Shown piece after piece: positions 33,742 to 43,233 of a stretch of 64,000 bases of DNA. The DNA comes from Bdellovibrionales bacterium (GTDB lineage Bacteria; Bdellovibrionota; Bdellovibrionia; Bdellovibrionales; Bdellovibrionaceae): the NCBI GenBank assembly GCA_016713585.1, contig JADJOV010000010.1, positions 29,656 through 93,655 on the forward strand, given 5' to 3'. Both the position numbers and the translations under genes were made by a program. The stretch's first letter is position 1, and each line of letters starts with the position of its first letter. The notes beneath the pieces are model-generated. The model was given only the letters and a program-made list of their open reading frames with translations. It was not told the DNA's origin and ran no database searches.

Positions 33742-34353
33742 ATGAAACGTTTTATCCGTGAAAACCCGACCATTGCGTTCGGCCTTGGTTTACCACTTTT
33801 GCTGGTTGTTCTGTTCCTGGCGATCTCTGGAATTCCAACCCTGTTTGTTGCTCCAGCGCAATATGATGTTCTTTATGCCACCAACGCCCATAACAATACC
33901 TACCAGATTGCCGTTACCAGCGGCCAGGTTCGGGTTGATTTCATTGGCAAAAATCTGGCCATTCAGCCTTACGAGAAACCCCGACTTTGGCGCTTCAATC
34001 CTCGGACTGGTGCCGTGAGAGAAATTGCGTTGCTCTTTCCACCTGGCCTCGCCCCTCAATCTGGGACCCAACCAATTGCGCCAACACCAGCCCCTCCCCA
34101 AGTGATTCCGATCGAAGTGCCTGACCTCGCTGGGATCAAGGTCGATTCGTCAAGTCTTGCCCCTGATGGCTACCAGTTTAGCACCGGGACGGATGGCAAT
34201 TTAGGGCATGTATTCAGCAACATGTTCTATGGCTCTAGCTACCGTTCCCATGGCGAATTGGTGAAAAACGGGCGCAGCATCCGTCTGCCCAATACTGACG
34301 GCGTCAACTACGGATACAACCTGCGCTTTATCGGCTGGGTTGTGTCGCCATGA
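33742..34353 (+). CDS. GDYXXLXY-type or similar membrane-anchored protein, high-GC cassette
   Basis: A 203-residue protein starting at ATG 33742 (AGGAG upstream). One N-terminal TM (FGLGLPLLLVVLFLAISGIP) anchors a periplasmic domain with a Pro-rich middle (APTPAPPQVIPIEVP) and aromatic/Gly-rich end (GSSYRSHGELVKNGRSIRLP). It resembles the small partner of the DUF2157-like membrane protein encoded next; I do not recognise the family securely. GC and codon use are clearly higher than in the neighbours. ATGA overlap with the downstream gene. Confidence 0.5.
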   Translation: MKRFIRENPTIAFGLGLPLLLVVLFLAISGIPTLFVAPAQYDVLYATNAHNNTYQIAVTSGQVRVDFIGKNLAIQPYEKPRLWRFNPRTGAVREIALLFPPGLAPQSGTQPIAPTPAPPQVIPIEVPDLAGIKVDSSSLAPDGYQFSTGTDGNLGHVFSNMFYGSSYRSHGELVKNGRSIRLPNTDGVNYGYNLRFIGWVVSP

Positions 34354-35540
34354 TTGAACTGATCCTGCTGGCTGCATTCATAGTCTTCATCGGCGTTGGC
34401 TGGTGGGGCTGGCCGCTGGCCGCAGCCCTTTTCGGAGTGAAGAGCATCAATGACAAAGTCAGCGCGCTGGGAAAGATTTCTGAGCTGATGCGAACCTATG
34501 ACATTACCCCAGCGGAAGTCGCAGTGGTTTTTCACGATCCCCCACAGGCAGCGCCCACCCCCCGCACCAGCGGTGAGATCGGCAAAACACTATTCGCTTA
34601 TCTCGGAGCTATTTTTATTTTGGCTGGCATCGGGACCTACCTCGGGATGTTTTGGACCCGCATGGGTGGCGTGATGCGAATCGTAGTCACACTCGGTGTC
34701 GGCTATGCCCTGCTGATCGTGCTGATCTCGGCGCTCCAGGAAAAGAAATTCCCAAAACTGATACTGCCGCTCGGCCTCGCCACCCCGATCATGCTAACCA
34801 GCGGCTGGTTCGTGTTCATCCACGAGGTCTTTCCCCGCGGGAACAATTGGAGGCTTGCCGTACTCAGCGTTTTCGGAGTGATGGCCTTACATCAGGGCCT
34901 GCTGTATCGGAAATATATGCTGACCGTGCTGGTTTTTCCTGGACTGATTTTTATCTATGGATTTATGCAAGTTGGTTTCGACCTGGTTAATATGCCAGTC
35001 GGCTTCAGCGCCATCATTCTTGGAACCTCTCTGTTTCTGGTCGCGACCGAATTGGAAAAGTCACCTCATAGAAGTCTGGCTGAGTTCGCCTTCCTGATTA
35101 GCCTCTGTTGGTTCTCTGGCGGCATTTTCGATCGCGTCGCCATTGCCCTGTCGTCAGTCAACTGGGCGGTTCTGCTCACTGGAATCTGCGCGATGTCGGC
35201 GGCCTATGGCCTGCAGAAGGCAGGACGGCAAACCCGATTGGCAGGACTGGGCTTCTTGATTGGCTCAGTGATGGCTTATACAGGCTTGTTCGATCTTGTG
35301 CACAAGACACCTATCGAGGTGCTATTTTTCGCCATCACAGCAACAATGCTCTATGGCTGTGTCGTATTACAAAGCCGCGCCCTTCTGCTAACCACGGTGA
35401 TCGCGATGCTGAGCTATATCGGCTATTTTTCAGCCCAGCATTTCGTCGACTCCCTGGGCTGGCCGATCTCGCTGGTGCTGATGGGTGTTGCCTTTTTGGC
35501 CGTCAGTGCGCTCGCGATGCGAGTTAAGCGCCTACTGTAA
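34350..35540 (+). CDS. Polytopic membrane protein, DUF2157-like, high-GC cassette
   Basis: A 396-residue protein with about ten hydrophobic segments. A soluble loop (VSALGKISELMRTYDITPAE) follows TM1, and the rest is a bundle with AYLGAIFILAGIGTYLGMFW, consistent with DUF2157-like membrane proteins. Many codons end in G/C (ctg, gcc, ggc), giving roughly 55% GC against about 45% around it. No frameshift. Probably acquired together with the preceding gene. Confidence 0.6.
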   Translation: MIELILLAAFIVFIGVGWWGWPLAAALFGVKSINDKVSALGKISELMRTYDITPAEVAVVFHDPPQAAPTPRTSGEIGKTLFAYLGAIFILAGIGTYLGMFWTRMGGVMRIVVTLGVGYALLIVLISALQEKKFPKLILPLGLATPIMLTSGWFVFIHEVFPRGNNWRLAVLSVFGVMALHQGLLYRKYMLTVLVFPGLIFIYGFMQVGFDLVNMPVGFSAIILGTSLFLVATELEKSPHRSLAEFAFLISLCWFSGGIFDRVAIALSSVNWAVLLTGICAMSAAYGLQKAGRQTRLAGLGFLIGSVMAYTGLFDLVHKTPIEVLFFAITATMLYGCVVLQSRALLLTTVIAMLSYIGYFSAQHFVDSLGWPISLVLMGVAFLAVSALAMRVKRLL

Positions 35541-35567
35541 TCTTAACTTCGCCGACTCTAATCCAAG

Positions 35568-37577
35568 TTAGTTTTTCGGGAGACTTTTTTTCTCGAGACC
35601 AGCCAGAAAACTCGCAATCAATTGATCCCGTTGAACTCCTGCGACGGGACGAACTCCCGCAGGAAATTCTTTGATAAATCCATCTGCAATCTCTACCAAG
35701 AATCGAGAAGGACTCACTGGCCTGAGGGCCCCATGCCGTTTTCGGCTTCGACAGCGGGTCAGAATGAGCTTTTGCTGGGCCCGAGTAATCCCAACATAAA
35801 AAAGCCTTCGCTCTTCGTCTATATTTCCTCCGAGAGATCGGTGGGGCAATAAGTCTTCTTCAAGCCCGACTAACATCACCACCGGAAACTCAAGCCCCTT
35901 ACTCGCATGCAGTGTCATGAGCTGAACTTGTGAGACCTCATCAGTTTCATCATGATTTCTCAGGGTCATGACCTCAACGAATTCTCGCAAAGACTGAATT
36001 GAATAGTCTCGCTTGGCTAAAAAACTATCTAAAATTCGCGCAAAAATTTCAACCACCATCCAGCGCTTTTCCCCACCACCGGGAGCGTTGGATGATTGAT
36101 AGACTTCAGTTTTGTAGCCGATTTCATCGAGGGACTCCAAGAAGACCGCCCCTGGAGTTTTCGAGTCTTCTCCAGCAACCAAGCGGCCTGGCCAATACTG
36201 AAGATACCCCATCCAATCCGCAAGATTGAGTCCTGTTTTTTCCGGCAATCCAACTTCTTGCCAGCGCAAACATGCCTGCGCAAAGGTTATGTTATGGGCT
36301 TTTGCAAAGTTATTGAGCATCTCTAGGGAAGTTTCCCCTATTCCGCGGGCAGGCAAATTGATAATTCTTTTGAGAGAAACTTCATTTGGACTGAGAGCCT
36401 GCCTGAGAAACGCCATCAGGTCCTTCGCTTCCTTACGATCAAAAATGGAAGTCCCCCCTGAAATGGCATAGGGAATTTGGGCTCGCCTCAGTCCGCTTTC
36501 AATCAATGCCCCTTGAGCATTCGAACGATAGAGCACTGCCAGTTCGTGAGGCTTATGGTCTTCTTTTAAAAAGTTTTGAATTTCACGAACAACAAATTCA
36601 CTTTCATCATCTTCCTGTTCCATCACAAATAATTCGGGCAACTCGGCCAAAGAAGTCTTTTCAGCGCGAAGAACTTTTCCATGACGAGCTTGGTTTTTTG
36701 AAATGACGGCGTTGGCCAGATTCAAAATCGCAGGCTGTGAACGATAATTTCGTTCCAGCTTAATCACCCGGCAGGGTTTGTAATTCTGCGGAAACTGCAA
36801 AATATTTTTAACCTCAGCGCCTCGCCAACCATAGATTGACTGATCATCATCACCCACAACCGTAATATTGCGCCGTTCATCCATCAAATCGTGAATCAGA
36901 CGCATCTGCACTTGATTGGTATCCTGAAACTCATTGACCATGATCTGATCATACTGGGCCTGAATTTGTTTTTTGAATTCCGGATGACTCTTAAACAGTT
37001 CAAGAGGTTTGAGTAAAAGACTCTCAAAATCGACGACCCCAAGTAAATCGAGGCGATTTTCGTATTTCGGCCCGAGCATCTCAGCAAGCTCCGTGTACTC
37101 GTCAACCGCCTCGTGCCTGAGATTTTCTCCCGCTCTGGTTCTTTGAACCAAATTCAGAAGTCGATCGAGATCATAGCGCTCCTTGCCCACAACCTTGATG
37201 TCCTTCAAAATCTCACGCACCAAGGCCTGACTATCTGTCTGGTCTAAGACTCCAAAGTCAGCAGGCAAATGAGCAAGCTTATGATGTTTTTTTAGAAGAT
37301 GCAGTCCGAAAGCATGAAAAGTTCCTGCCCAGACGTTCTTCGCTTGAGGACCCAATCTGTGACTCACACGGTGCTTAAGCTCTCGGGCCGCCTTATTGGT
37401 AAAGGTCAGAACACAGATCCTGGAGGGCTTGATATTTTCTTCCTGAATCAAACGCCCGGTCCGGGACACAAGAACCGTAGTCTTGCCAGATCCGGCCCCG
37501 GCTAAAATTAGCAGGGGTCCAGAGGTATGTGCGACAGCCTCTGCTTGTTCAGGATTCAGTCCCTGAATCCAACTCAA
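35568..37577 (-). CDS. UvrD/Rep/PcrA-family superfamily-1 DNA helicase
   Basis: 3'-5' ATP-dependent helicase of 669 residues. Motifs in order: Q-motif NPEQAEAVAH, Walker A GAGSGKTT, motif Ia TFTNKAA, motif II variant VNEFQDTNQVQ (E-F in place of D-E), motif III VGDDDQSIYGWRGA, motif IV RNYRS, motif V TLHASKGLEFP and motif VI VGITRAQQKL. Length matches Rep better than UvrD (no long C-terminal tail). The shortened tail could be replaced by the zinc-ribbon/Tudor-like protein encoded just downstream. No frameshift over 2 kb. Confidence 0.92.
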   Translation of the reverse strand: MSWIQGLNPEQAEAVAHTSGPLLILAGAGSGKTTVLVSRTGRLIQEENIKPSRICVLTFTNKAARELKHRVSHRLGPQAKNVWAGTFHAFGLHLLKKHHKLAHLPADFGVLDQTDSQALVREILKDIKVVGKERYDLDRLLNLVQRTRAGENLRHEAVDEYTELAEMLGPKYENRLDLLGVVDFESLLLKPLELFKSHPEFKKQIQAQYDQIMVNEFQDTNQVQMRLIHDLMDERRNITVVGDDDQSIYGWRGAEVKNILQFPQNYKPCRVIKLERNYRSQPAILNLANAVISKNQARHGKVLRAEKTSLAELPELFVMEQEDDESEFVVREIQNFLKEDHKPHELAVLYRSNAQGALIESGLRRAQIPYAISGGTSIFDRKEAKDLMAFLRQALSPNEVSLKRIINLPARGIGETSLEMLNNFAKAHNITFAQACLRWQEVGLPEKTGLNLADWMGYLQYWPGRLVAGEDSKTPGAVFLESLDEIGYKTEVYQSSNAPGGGEKRWMVVEIFARILDSFLAKRDYSIQSLREFVEVMTLRNHDETDEVSQVQLMTLHASKGLEFPVVMLVGLEEDLLPHRSLGGNIDEERRLFYVGITRAQQKLILTRCRSRKRHGALRPVSPSRFLVEIADGFIKEFPAGVRPVAGVQRDQLIASFLAGLEKKSLPKN

Positions 37578-37586
37578 TGTGAACCC

Positions 37587-38057
37587 CTAACCTCGATTAT
37601 GAACTAAATTTCGAACTTCATCTGGGAATAAAACCTCGATCTTATCCTGATGAACGGATCGAATAAGACCCAAGCCAAATTTCGGATGTTGAAGTTTCTG
37701 ATTATTCTTGAATTTACCATTCACGGAATAGGTTTGAATGTTTGTGTCCACATTTTGCTGCAAAAGAACTTCATACTCAGCCAAATGGTGACTTCGGCGA
37801 GCTTCCTCAGTCAATGGCTTGCGCGAAGCTCTTGGCTTTTTCTCGGGAATTAATCCGACTGAAGACACAGGCCCACGCTCACGAGCTGGCTTTGGAGGCT
37901 TTGGAACTGTGTAGGTCTTATGAGCACCACAAACTTCACACTTAACTTTAGCGGAGGTGGCCGTTTTATGAGCGATCACAACGTGATATCGGTCCGCATT
38001 GCATTTCTTGCAAAAAGTGTGAATGTTCTTAGCGACCGCGGGAAGTTCTTGTTGCAT
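37587..38057 (-). CDS. Zinc-ribbon protein with CarD/UvrD-tail-like Tudor domain
   Basis: A 156-residue protein. N-terminal zinc ribbon: CKKC (16-19) and CEVC (40-43). Then a basic, Pro-rich linker (PKPPKPARERGP, KKPRASRKPL). The C-terminal ~45 residues (LQHPKFGLGLIRSVHQDKIEVLF) match the small Tudor-like fold of CarD-type and UvrD/PcrA C-terminal tails that bind RNA polymerase. It lies 9 bases upstream of the helicase on the same strand, so they form an operon; a role in transcription-linked repair is a reasonable inference. Confidence 0.72.
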   Translation of the reverse strand: MQQELPAVAKNIHTFCKKCNADRYHVVIAHKTATSAKVKCEVCGAHKTYTVPKPPKPARERGPVSSVGLIPEKKPRASRKPLTEEARRSHHLAEYEVLLQQNVDTNIQTYSVNGKFKNNQKLQHPKFGLGLIRSVHQDKIEVLFPDEVRNLVHNRG

Positions 38058-38066
38058 GTTCCGTCT

Positions 38067-38122
38067 CTTTCCTTTTTTAGTTTTGTTCTTTTTTAGTTTC
38101 AGTCTTTTTTAGTTTCAGTCTT
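38067..38122. repeat. Pyrimidine-rich tandem repeat, period ~16
   Basis: CTTTTTTAGTTTCAGTC occurs twice back to back (38088-38104, 38104-38120) after a partial unit CCTTTTTTAGTTTTGTTC. On the coding (minus) strand it is a purine-rich unstructured leader of the zinc-ribbon gene. Confidence 0.75.
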
Positions 38123-38147
38123 TTCGTTTTTAACTCTTTTAGCTCTT

Positions 38148-39104
38148 TCAACTCTGTTTTTTTATCCGATAAAGCGTCAATATTTCAGTTAAGTCATTTG
38201 TGGCAACCTCACTTGCACTCAAATAAAAAGGCCCTTCTCCATTTTCAATGCGTTGCTGAAGGGCCACCTGACTGACTTCGCTTTTTGGATCAAGCTCAAG
38301 CCCTGCCGGCTCAAACTTCTCTAAAAAGGCCAAATCTGGCTCTTTAGTGAAGAATTGCTCCCAGTTTAACACATTAACTTCGCACCGATAGGTTATAGTC
38401 ATAGCATGAGAATGGACCGGTGCATAGGCCCCAATGACTTCCAAGGCGCCAAAATGAGCATGCAGCCGCAGCGCAGGCCCTCCCCATTGCGTCATTCCTG
38501 AGCACAATTCCACATTTGCATACCAGAGTCCAAAGGCCTTCGAAAGAAATCCAAGCCCGTAAAATTGCTCTTCTTTTGCCAAAAGAGAATTCACTGAGCA
38601 AAGGTTATGGGCGACCCACTCCCCTTCATGAATTGTCGGAATAATAATGAACAAGGACAAAGGGACCCAATCCATTTCCAGCAAATCCTGCACTTCTTTC
38701 AAAACTTTGGATTTGTGTATGGGACTTCCGGTGGCAGGAAAGGCTTTTGGATCTAAGGCCGCGCGCGCCGCAGAAGAAAGGGCCTGTGGACGGGCCGCAA
38801 ATCCTGCAACAAAGCCAGGGATGACAGCACAGTCATAAAAGACCCATCTGGGCATGGCCATATTGGATGGTCCGAAAGCTCGCTCTTCGATTGAATAAAT
38901 GCGATCTGCAAAGCTGAGTTCTCGAAGGTCCATCGGGTTTTTTATAATTGGCTCGTGACCGAACCAATCAAGGTGGTGTCTGGCCCCAGGATTTAAAATT
39001 CTGTTTTCGGGTCGCACAAACACGTAAGGTCGAATATCCCCAGAATGCATCCAAGGAGCCTTTTCGAGGACATCTGACTTTAATAAAACTTGTTTTACAT
39101 CCAT
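38148..39104 (-). CDS. Conserved-looking soluble protein, unknown (318 aa)
   Basis: Start at ATG ending 39104 (GTG at 39113 also possible). No signal peptide or TM. Segments that look structured: RPENRILNPGARHHLDWFGH, MPRWVFYDCAVIPGFVAGFA, GEWVAHNLCSVNSLL, FGLWYANVELCSGMTQWGGP and HAMTITYRCEVNVL. The many Trp/His and the even spacing of conserved-looking motifs suggest an enzyme, but I recognise no family. Its stop lies within the pyrimidine tract preceding the zinc-ribbon gene. Confidence 0.55.
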   Translation of the reverse strand: MDVKQVLLKSDVLEKAPWMHSGDIRPYVFVRPENRILNPGARHHLDWFGHEPIIKNPMDLRELSFADRIYSIEERAFGPSNMAMPRWVFYDCAVIPGFVAGFAARPQALSSAARAALDPKAFPATGSPIHKSKVLKEVQDLLEMDWVPLSLFIIIPTIHEGEWVAHNLCSVNSLLAKEEQFYGLGFLSKAFGLWYANVELCSGMTQWGGPALRLHAHFGALEVIGAYAPVHSHAMTITYRCEVNVLNWEQFFTKEPDLAFLEKFEPAGLELDPKSEVSQVALQQRIENGEGPFYLSASEVATNDLTEILTLYRIKKQS

Positions 39105-39279
39105 GGGCCCCACGTTTATCTTGAGACTATGCCCTGAGCCATTCTCAGAGATTGTCTTGAAATCACATATCTAAGTCTAACTGCTTCTACCTTCAAAGAC
39201 AACTCGACGCATTTTCACGCGCTCCCCGTGGAATCCGACTTTTGTCGAGCAAGATTGCTCCAATTTAGAGATTTTTGCT

Positions 39280-40673
39280 CTATTTTTTTTGCAAAGGACC
39301 TATCATCTCTTCAGGTCGGACCACTTGATCAAACTTTTCGGCTGTCAGATAGCCAAGTTTGACCGCCTCCTCCTTGAGAGTCGTCCCGTTTTGGTGGGCT
39401 GTTTTGGCAATTTTTGCTGCCTTATCATAGCCAATGTGAGGGTTCAACGCTGTCACGAGCATCAAAGAGTTTTCCAGATGCTTTTGAATCTGAGGCCGGT
39501 TGGCTTGAATTCCGATCAGACAATGCTCATTAAAGGAATCACAGGCATCTGCGAGTAAACGAATAGAGTTTAACACATTGAAAACGATGAGCGGTTTAAA
39601 GACATTCAATTCAAAATGTCCGCTGGCCCCACCAATATTCACGGCAACATCATTGCCTAAGACTTGGGCACACACCATCGTCATCGCCTCACTTTGAGTG
39701 GGATTGACCTTTCCGGGCATAATCGAACTTCCGGGCTCATTTTCAGGCAAGTGAAGTTCACCAAAGCCACACCGAGGACCACTGCCTAGGAGGCGAATAT
39801 CGCTGGCAATTTTCATCAGCGAAACGGCCAAGGTTTTCAAAGCGCCACTCACCTCAACCAAAGTATCGTGAGTTGCCAGAGCCTCAAATTTATTTTCGGC
39901 CGAGGTGAATGGTATCTGAGTTTCGGCCGCAATGGCTGCTGCAGCTAATGTCGGAAATTTCATATGGGTATTTAACCCAGTGCCCACGGCCGTCCCCCCC
40001 AAGGCCAGCTCATGTAAATGGGGCAGGGTGTTTTTAACACGCTGGATGCCATTCTTAACTTGCGTCGCATAGCCAGAGAACTCTTGTCCGAGTGTTAAGG
40101 GGTTGCATCCATTAAATGAGTTCGTCGATCTTAACGATATCTCGAAATTCATTTTGTTTTTGCACGAGTGACTGATGGAGAGCCGTCAGGGCTGGAATTA
40201 GCCGGCCATAAATTTGTGCCGCCACGGCAATATGCATAACCGTCGGAAAAGTATCATTAGAAGATTGCCCCTTGTTAATATCGTCATTGGGGTGAATCTC
40301 CTTGGAAGGCAAGGGAAGATCCATCATTTGCATCGCCCGATTGGCAATCACCTCGTTTGCATTCATATTGGTTTGAGTCCCCGAACCCGTCTGCCAGACG
40401 ACCAAAGGAAAGTGCGCATCAATCACCTGCAATGACTTCATCGGCAGCCCTGACGATCAGCTCAGTTTTTTTCGTTTCGAGTAGACCGAGTTGGTTGTTG
40501 GTCATGGCCGCACATTTCTTCAATATACCCAAGGCTTTGATAAGTTCCCGAGGAAATCGATCTCCACCGATTTTGAAGTTCTCAGTCGACCGCTGTGTTT
40601 GCGCGCCCCAAAGTTTATCCGCTGGAACCTTCACATCCCCCATAGTGTCTTTTTCAATTCGATAGTCTGTCAT
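39280..40673 (-). pseudogene. fumC: Class II fumarase, interrupted by three small indels
   Basis: Fumarate hydratase of the TCA cycle. Start at ATG ending 40673 with GGAGGA. Motifs kept: KLWGAQTQRS, QTGSGTQTNMN, SSNDTFPT, the catalytic signature GSSIMPGKVNPTQ and a normal reconstructed length of 465. Breaks: near 40428 (GGTGATT, two bases lost from the expected AGKIDAHFP coding), near 40128 (one G lost in the GRTH codons) and near 40099 (CCCC where CCCCC is expected). All motifs remain intact, pointing to very recent loss or sequence error. Confidence 0.9.
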
Positions 40674-40695
40674 AAATCCTCCCTCGCTTGTTTCT

Positions 40696-41571
40696 TTAAT
40701 CATTTTTCTGCACTTTCCGATTCACATAGTTTGGCCCAACGGCGGCCTGATCTGTCGGAAAAATCACGACCTCCTGAATATTCACATGATTCGGCCGACT
40801 GGCACACCAGATAGCTGTTTCTGCGATATCTTTGGCGGAAAGTGGAGTCATCCCCTCATAGACAGCATTTGCTAATTTTCGGCATCAGGTTGACTGCCAA
40901 AGCGAACCTTCGAGAATTCGGTCTTAACCATTCCCGGCTCAATATTGGTCACACGAATCCCCGTCCCCTGCAAATCCAAACGCAGACCTTCGCTGAGCGC
41001 CCGGATCGCAAATTTTGTGGCACAATAGACGCCACCCCCAGGATAAACCCAACGACCAGCGACAGAGCCTATATTGATAATATGGCCTCCAGATCTTCGC
41101 TGAATCATCGCTGGTAAAATAGCTCTGGTCAGATAGAGGACGCCCTTAATATTGGTATCGATCATTGACTCCCAATCGGCAATCTTGCCGTCCTGCAGTT
41201 TTTCGGTTCCTCGCGCAAGACCAGCGTTGTTGATCAATACATCAACTTTTTCCAAATGCCTCTGCTCTTGCTGAACAAAAGCTTCGACCTGAGATTTTTG
41301 CGTGATATCGAAAACCCCGACCCTCACTTCATGATTTGGATAAGCGCCTCAGAATCTCTGCCTTTAGGGATTGAAGCCGGTCATCTCGGCGGCCAAGAAT
41401 GTATAGATTATACCCCGCTTGAGCGAAGGCCAAAGCTGTCGCTCGACCTATTCCTGAGGACGCGCCGGATACAAGGGCCCACATTTTATTGGTTTGGCTT
41501 TCGTTGGTTTGGCTTCCATCGGCTTGGCTTTCCTTAGTTGGCCTTTCGCTGCCCTGTCGCTCGCTCTTCAT
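40696..41571 (-). pseudogene. Short-chain dehydrogenase/reductase, two frameshifts
   Basis: NAD(P)-dependent SDR. Seen: cofactor motif GASSGIGR, NNAG, IGSVAG serine region, catalytic YCATK. Breaks near 41335 (shift of +1 or -2) and near 40885 (AAAA where AAAAA is expected, then LANAVYEGMTPLSAKDIAET and EVVIFPTDQA in the new frame to a TAA at 40696). The first ~28 residues are an odd Ser/Gln/Asn/Glu repeat (ESQADGSQTNESQTN). Rossmann core otherwise normal; closest to the YdfG/serine-dehydrogenase-type SDRs. Confidence 0.82.
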
Positions 41572-41698
41572 ACAATCTCCCTAACCCCGGTGAATGTCGG
41601 GCTCAAAGATAGCGAAAAAAGTCTCAATTGGCCAAGAGAAAGCCCGTAATGAACTATGCCCCTTGTCATAAATCCTCCATGATGGCATAAAGGTCCCC

Positions 41699-42175
41699 AT
41701 GGAACCGCAAATTTGGCTGATGAAATCAGAGCCCGAGGTCTATTCGATCGAGAATCTCAAGAGGGATAAAAAAACTTGGTGGGAGGGTGTTCGTAACTAC
41801 CAGGCTCGAAATTTTATGACTCAGAAAATGAAAGTTGGGGATCTTATTTTATTTTACCATTCAAATGCCGAACCCTCAGGCGTTGCGGGACTTGCTAGGG
41901 TTTGCGGCGAGGCTTCCCCAGATAAAACTCAATTTGATAAAGCTTCTGAATACTTTGATCCAAAGTCGACCCCGCAAAAACCTAATTGGTTTTGTGTCCA
42001 AGTGAAGTTTGAAAAAGTTTTTCCAAGCTTCGTCCCACTCACAACCCTGAAAACGGATCCCAGGCTCCAGGAACTTCTAGTTATCAAGCGGGGACAGAGA
42101 CTGAGCATTCAAACCGTGCGCCTGAGTGAAGCCCAGCACATTTGCCGGCTCGGTGGACTCGAAGACCTTCGATGA
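41699..42175 (+). CDS. EVE-domain protein
   Basis: A 158-residue single EVE (PUA-like) domain: WLMKSEPEVYSIENL, WWEGVRNYQARNFM, GDLILFYHSN, GVAGLARV and the PNWFCVQVKF region all match. EVE proteins bind modified bases in DNA or RNA and sit near defence or RNA-modification genes. The stop overlaps the next gene's ATG (ATGA), coupling it to the dihydrouridine synthase and suggesting an RNA link. Confidence 0.9.
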   Translation: MEPQIWLMKSEPEVYSIENLKRDKKTWWEGVRNYQARNFMTQKMKVGDLILFYHSNAEPSGVAGLARVCGEASPDKTQFDKASEYFDPKSTPQKPNWFCVQVKFEKVFPSFVPLTTLKTDPRLQELLVIKRGQRLSIQTVRLSEAQHICRLGGLEDLR

Positions 42176-43233
42176 AATTATACCTAGCCCCCATGGAGGG
42201 AGTGACTGATTTTGTGATGCGGGATCTCCTCACTCAGTCGGGTGTTATTGATAAATGTTTTACGGAATTCTTGCGAGTGACACAGCACTTGCATCCTCAC
42301 AGCGTCTTTTACAAAAACTGCCCTGAACTCAAAATGGGTTCAAGAACCCGGGCTGGAACTCCTGTATTTTTGCAACTCTTGGGTGGCCAAGCAGAACCTT
42401 TGGCTGAAAATGCGGCTCGGGCAGCAGAGCTTGGCGCGCTTGGTATTGACCTGAATTTTGGATGTCCAGCCAAGACTGTCAATCGCCATGATGGAGGGGC
42501 CGTACTTCTGCAATACCCTCAGCGTCTCTATGACATTGTGAAGCAAGTGCGGGCAGCGGTTCCTGCGGAGATTCCAGTTTCGGCAAAAATGCGCCTGGGC
42601 TTTCAAGATACAAGCTTGGCCCTTGAAAATGCCCAAGCTCTCAATGAGGGTGGCGCCGCCGCTGTCACTGTTCACTGTCGAACAAAAATCCAGGGCTATC
42701 GACCACCCGCCCATTGGGAATGGATACCCAAGCTCAGCGAAAGGCTCTCGATTCCTGTCGTCGCAAATGGCGACATCGCCTCTCTTGAAGATTTTAATAA
42801 ATGCCGAGAAGTGACATCCAGTCAGCATTTCATGATAGGACGTGGGGCCATCAGTAATCCCTTGCTATTTAGTCAGATTAGAAAATCGTTGCAACAGCGT
42901 GAACAAAGGCCTGAGCAAAATAGTCCGCAAATGAGTCAGCCAAAGGGTGAGCCAAAGGGTGAGCCAAAGATAGATCAGAGTGGATGGCGATACGTCAAAC
43001 CAATGATTCCCGCTTTTTTTGAGGCCTGCACCGCCACTATCAATATGCATTTTGCGACGGCTCGAACTAAACAATGGCTGAGAGTCTTGGCTCCAACCGA
43101 TTCAGAGGCCAAAGAGATCTTCGATCGACTCAAGGCGCTCAAGGCCCAAGATTTTAAAAGAGAAATCGAAAGGCTTTCATCAAATTTTTCGAAAAATGAC
43201 TCTCGCCCTGGGCTCGATCCCCGTGAAAATTAG
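42172..43233 (+). CDS. tRNA-dihydrouridine synthase, DusC-like
   Basis: FMN-dependent reduction of uridine in tRNA D-loops. Seen: LAPMEGVTDFVMRDLL, CFTEFLRV, QLLGGQ, LNFGCPAKTV with the catalytic Cys, AKMRLG, VHCRTKIQGY, VANGDI and GRGAISNP. The MEGV and EF.RV pattern matches DusC. Residues ~245-265 carry a low-complexity insertion with a tandem QPKGEPKGEPK repeat. ATG 42172 overlaps the EVE stop; the 3' end overlaps the DTW gene by 38 bases. Confidence 0.92.
   Translation: MKLYLAPMEGVTDFVMRDLLTQSGVIDKCFTEFLRVTQHLHPHSVFYKNCPELKMGSRTRAGTPVFLQLLGGQAEPLAENAARAAELGALGIDLNFGCPAKTVNRHDGGAVLLQYPQRLYDIVKQVRAAVPAEIPVSAKMRLGFQDTSLALENAQALNEGGAAAVTVHCRTKIQGYRPPAHWEWIPKLSERLSIPVVANGDIASLEDFNKCREVTSSQHFMIGRGAISNPLLFSQIRKSLQQREQRPEQNSPQMSQPKGEPKGEPKIDQSGWRYVKPMIPAFFEACTATINMHFATARTKQWLRVLAPTDSEAKEIFDRLKALKAQDFKREIERLSSNFSKNDSRPGLDPREN
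42937..42972 (+). repeat. In-frame 12-bp tandem repeat in the dus gene
   Basis: CCAAAGGGTGAG twice plus CCAAAGA, encoding PKGEPKGEPK within a surface-like insertion. Confidence 0.75.

Noticed and set aside
38060..38160. CRISPR array
   Set aside because: The repeats are adjacent 16-bp low-complexity units without spacers, and no cas genes are present.
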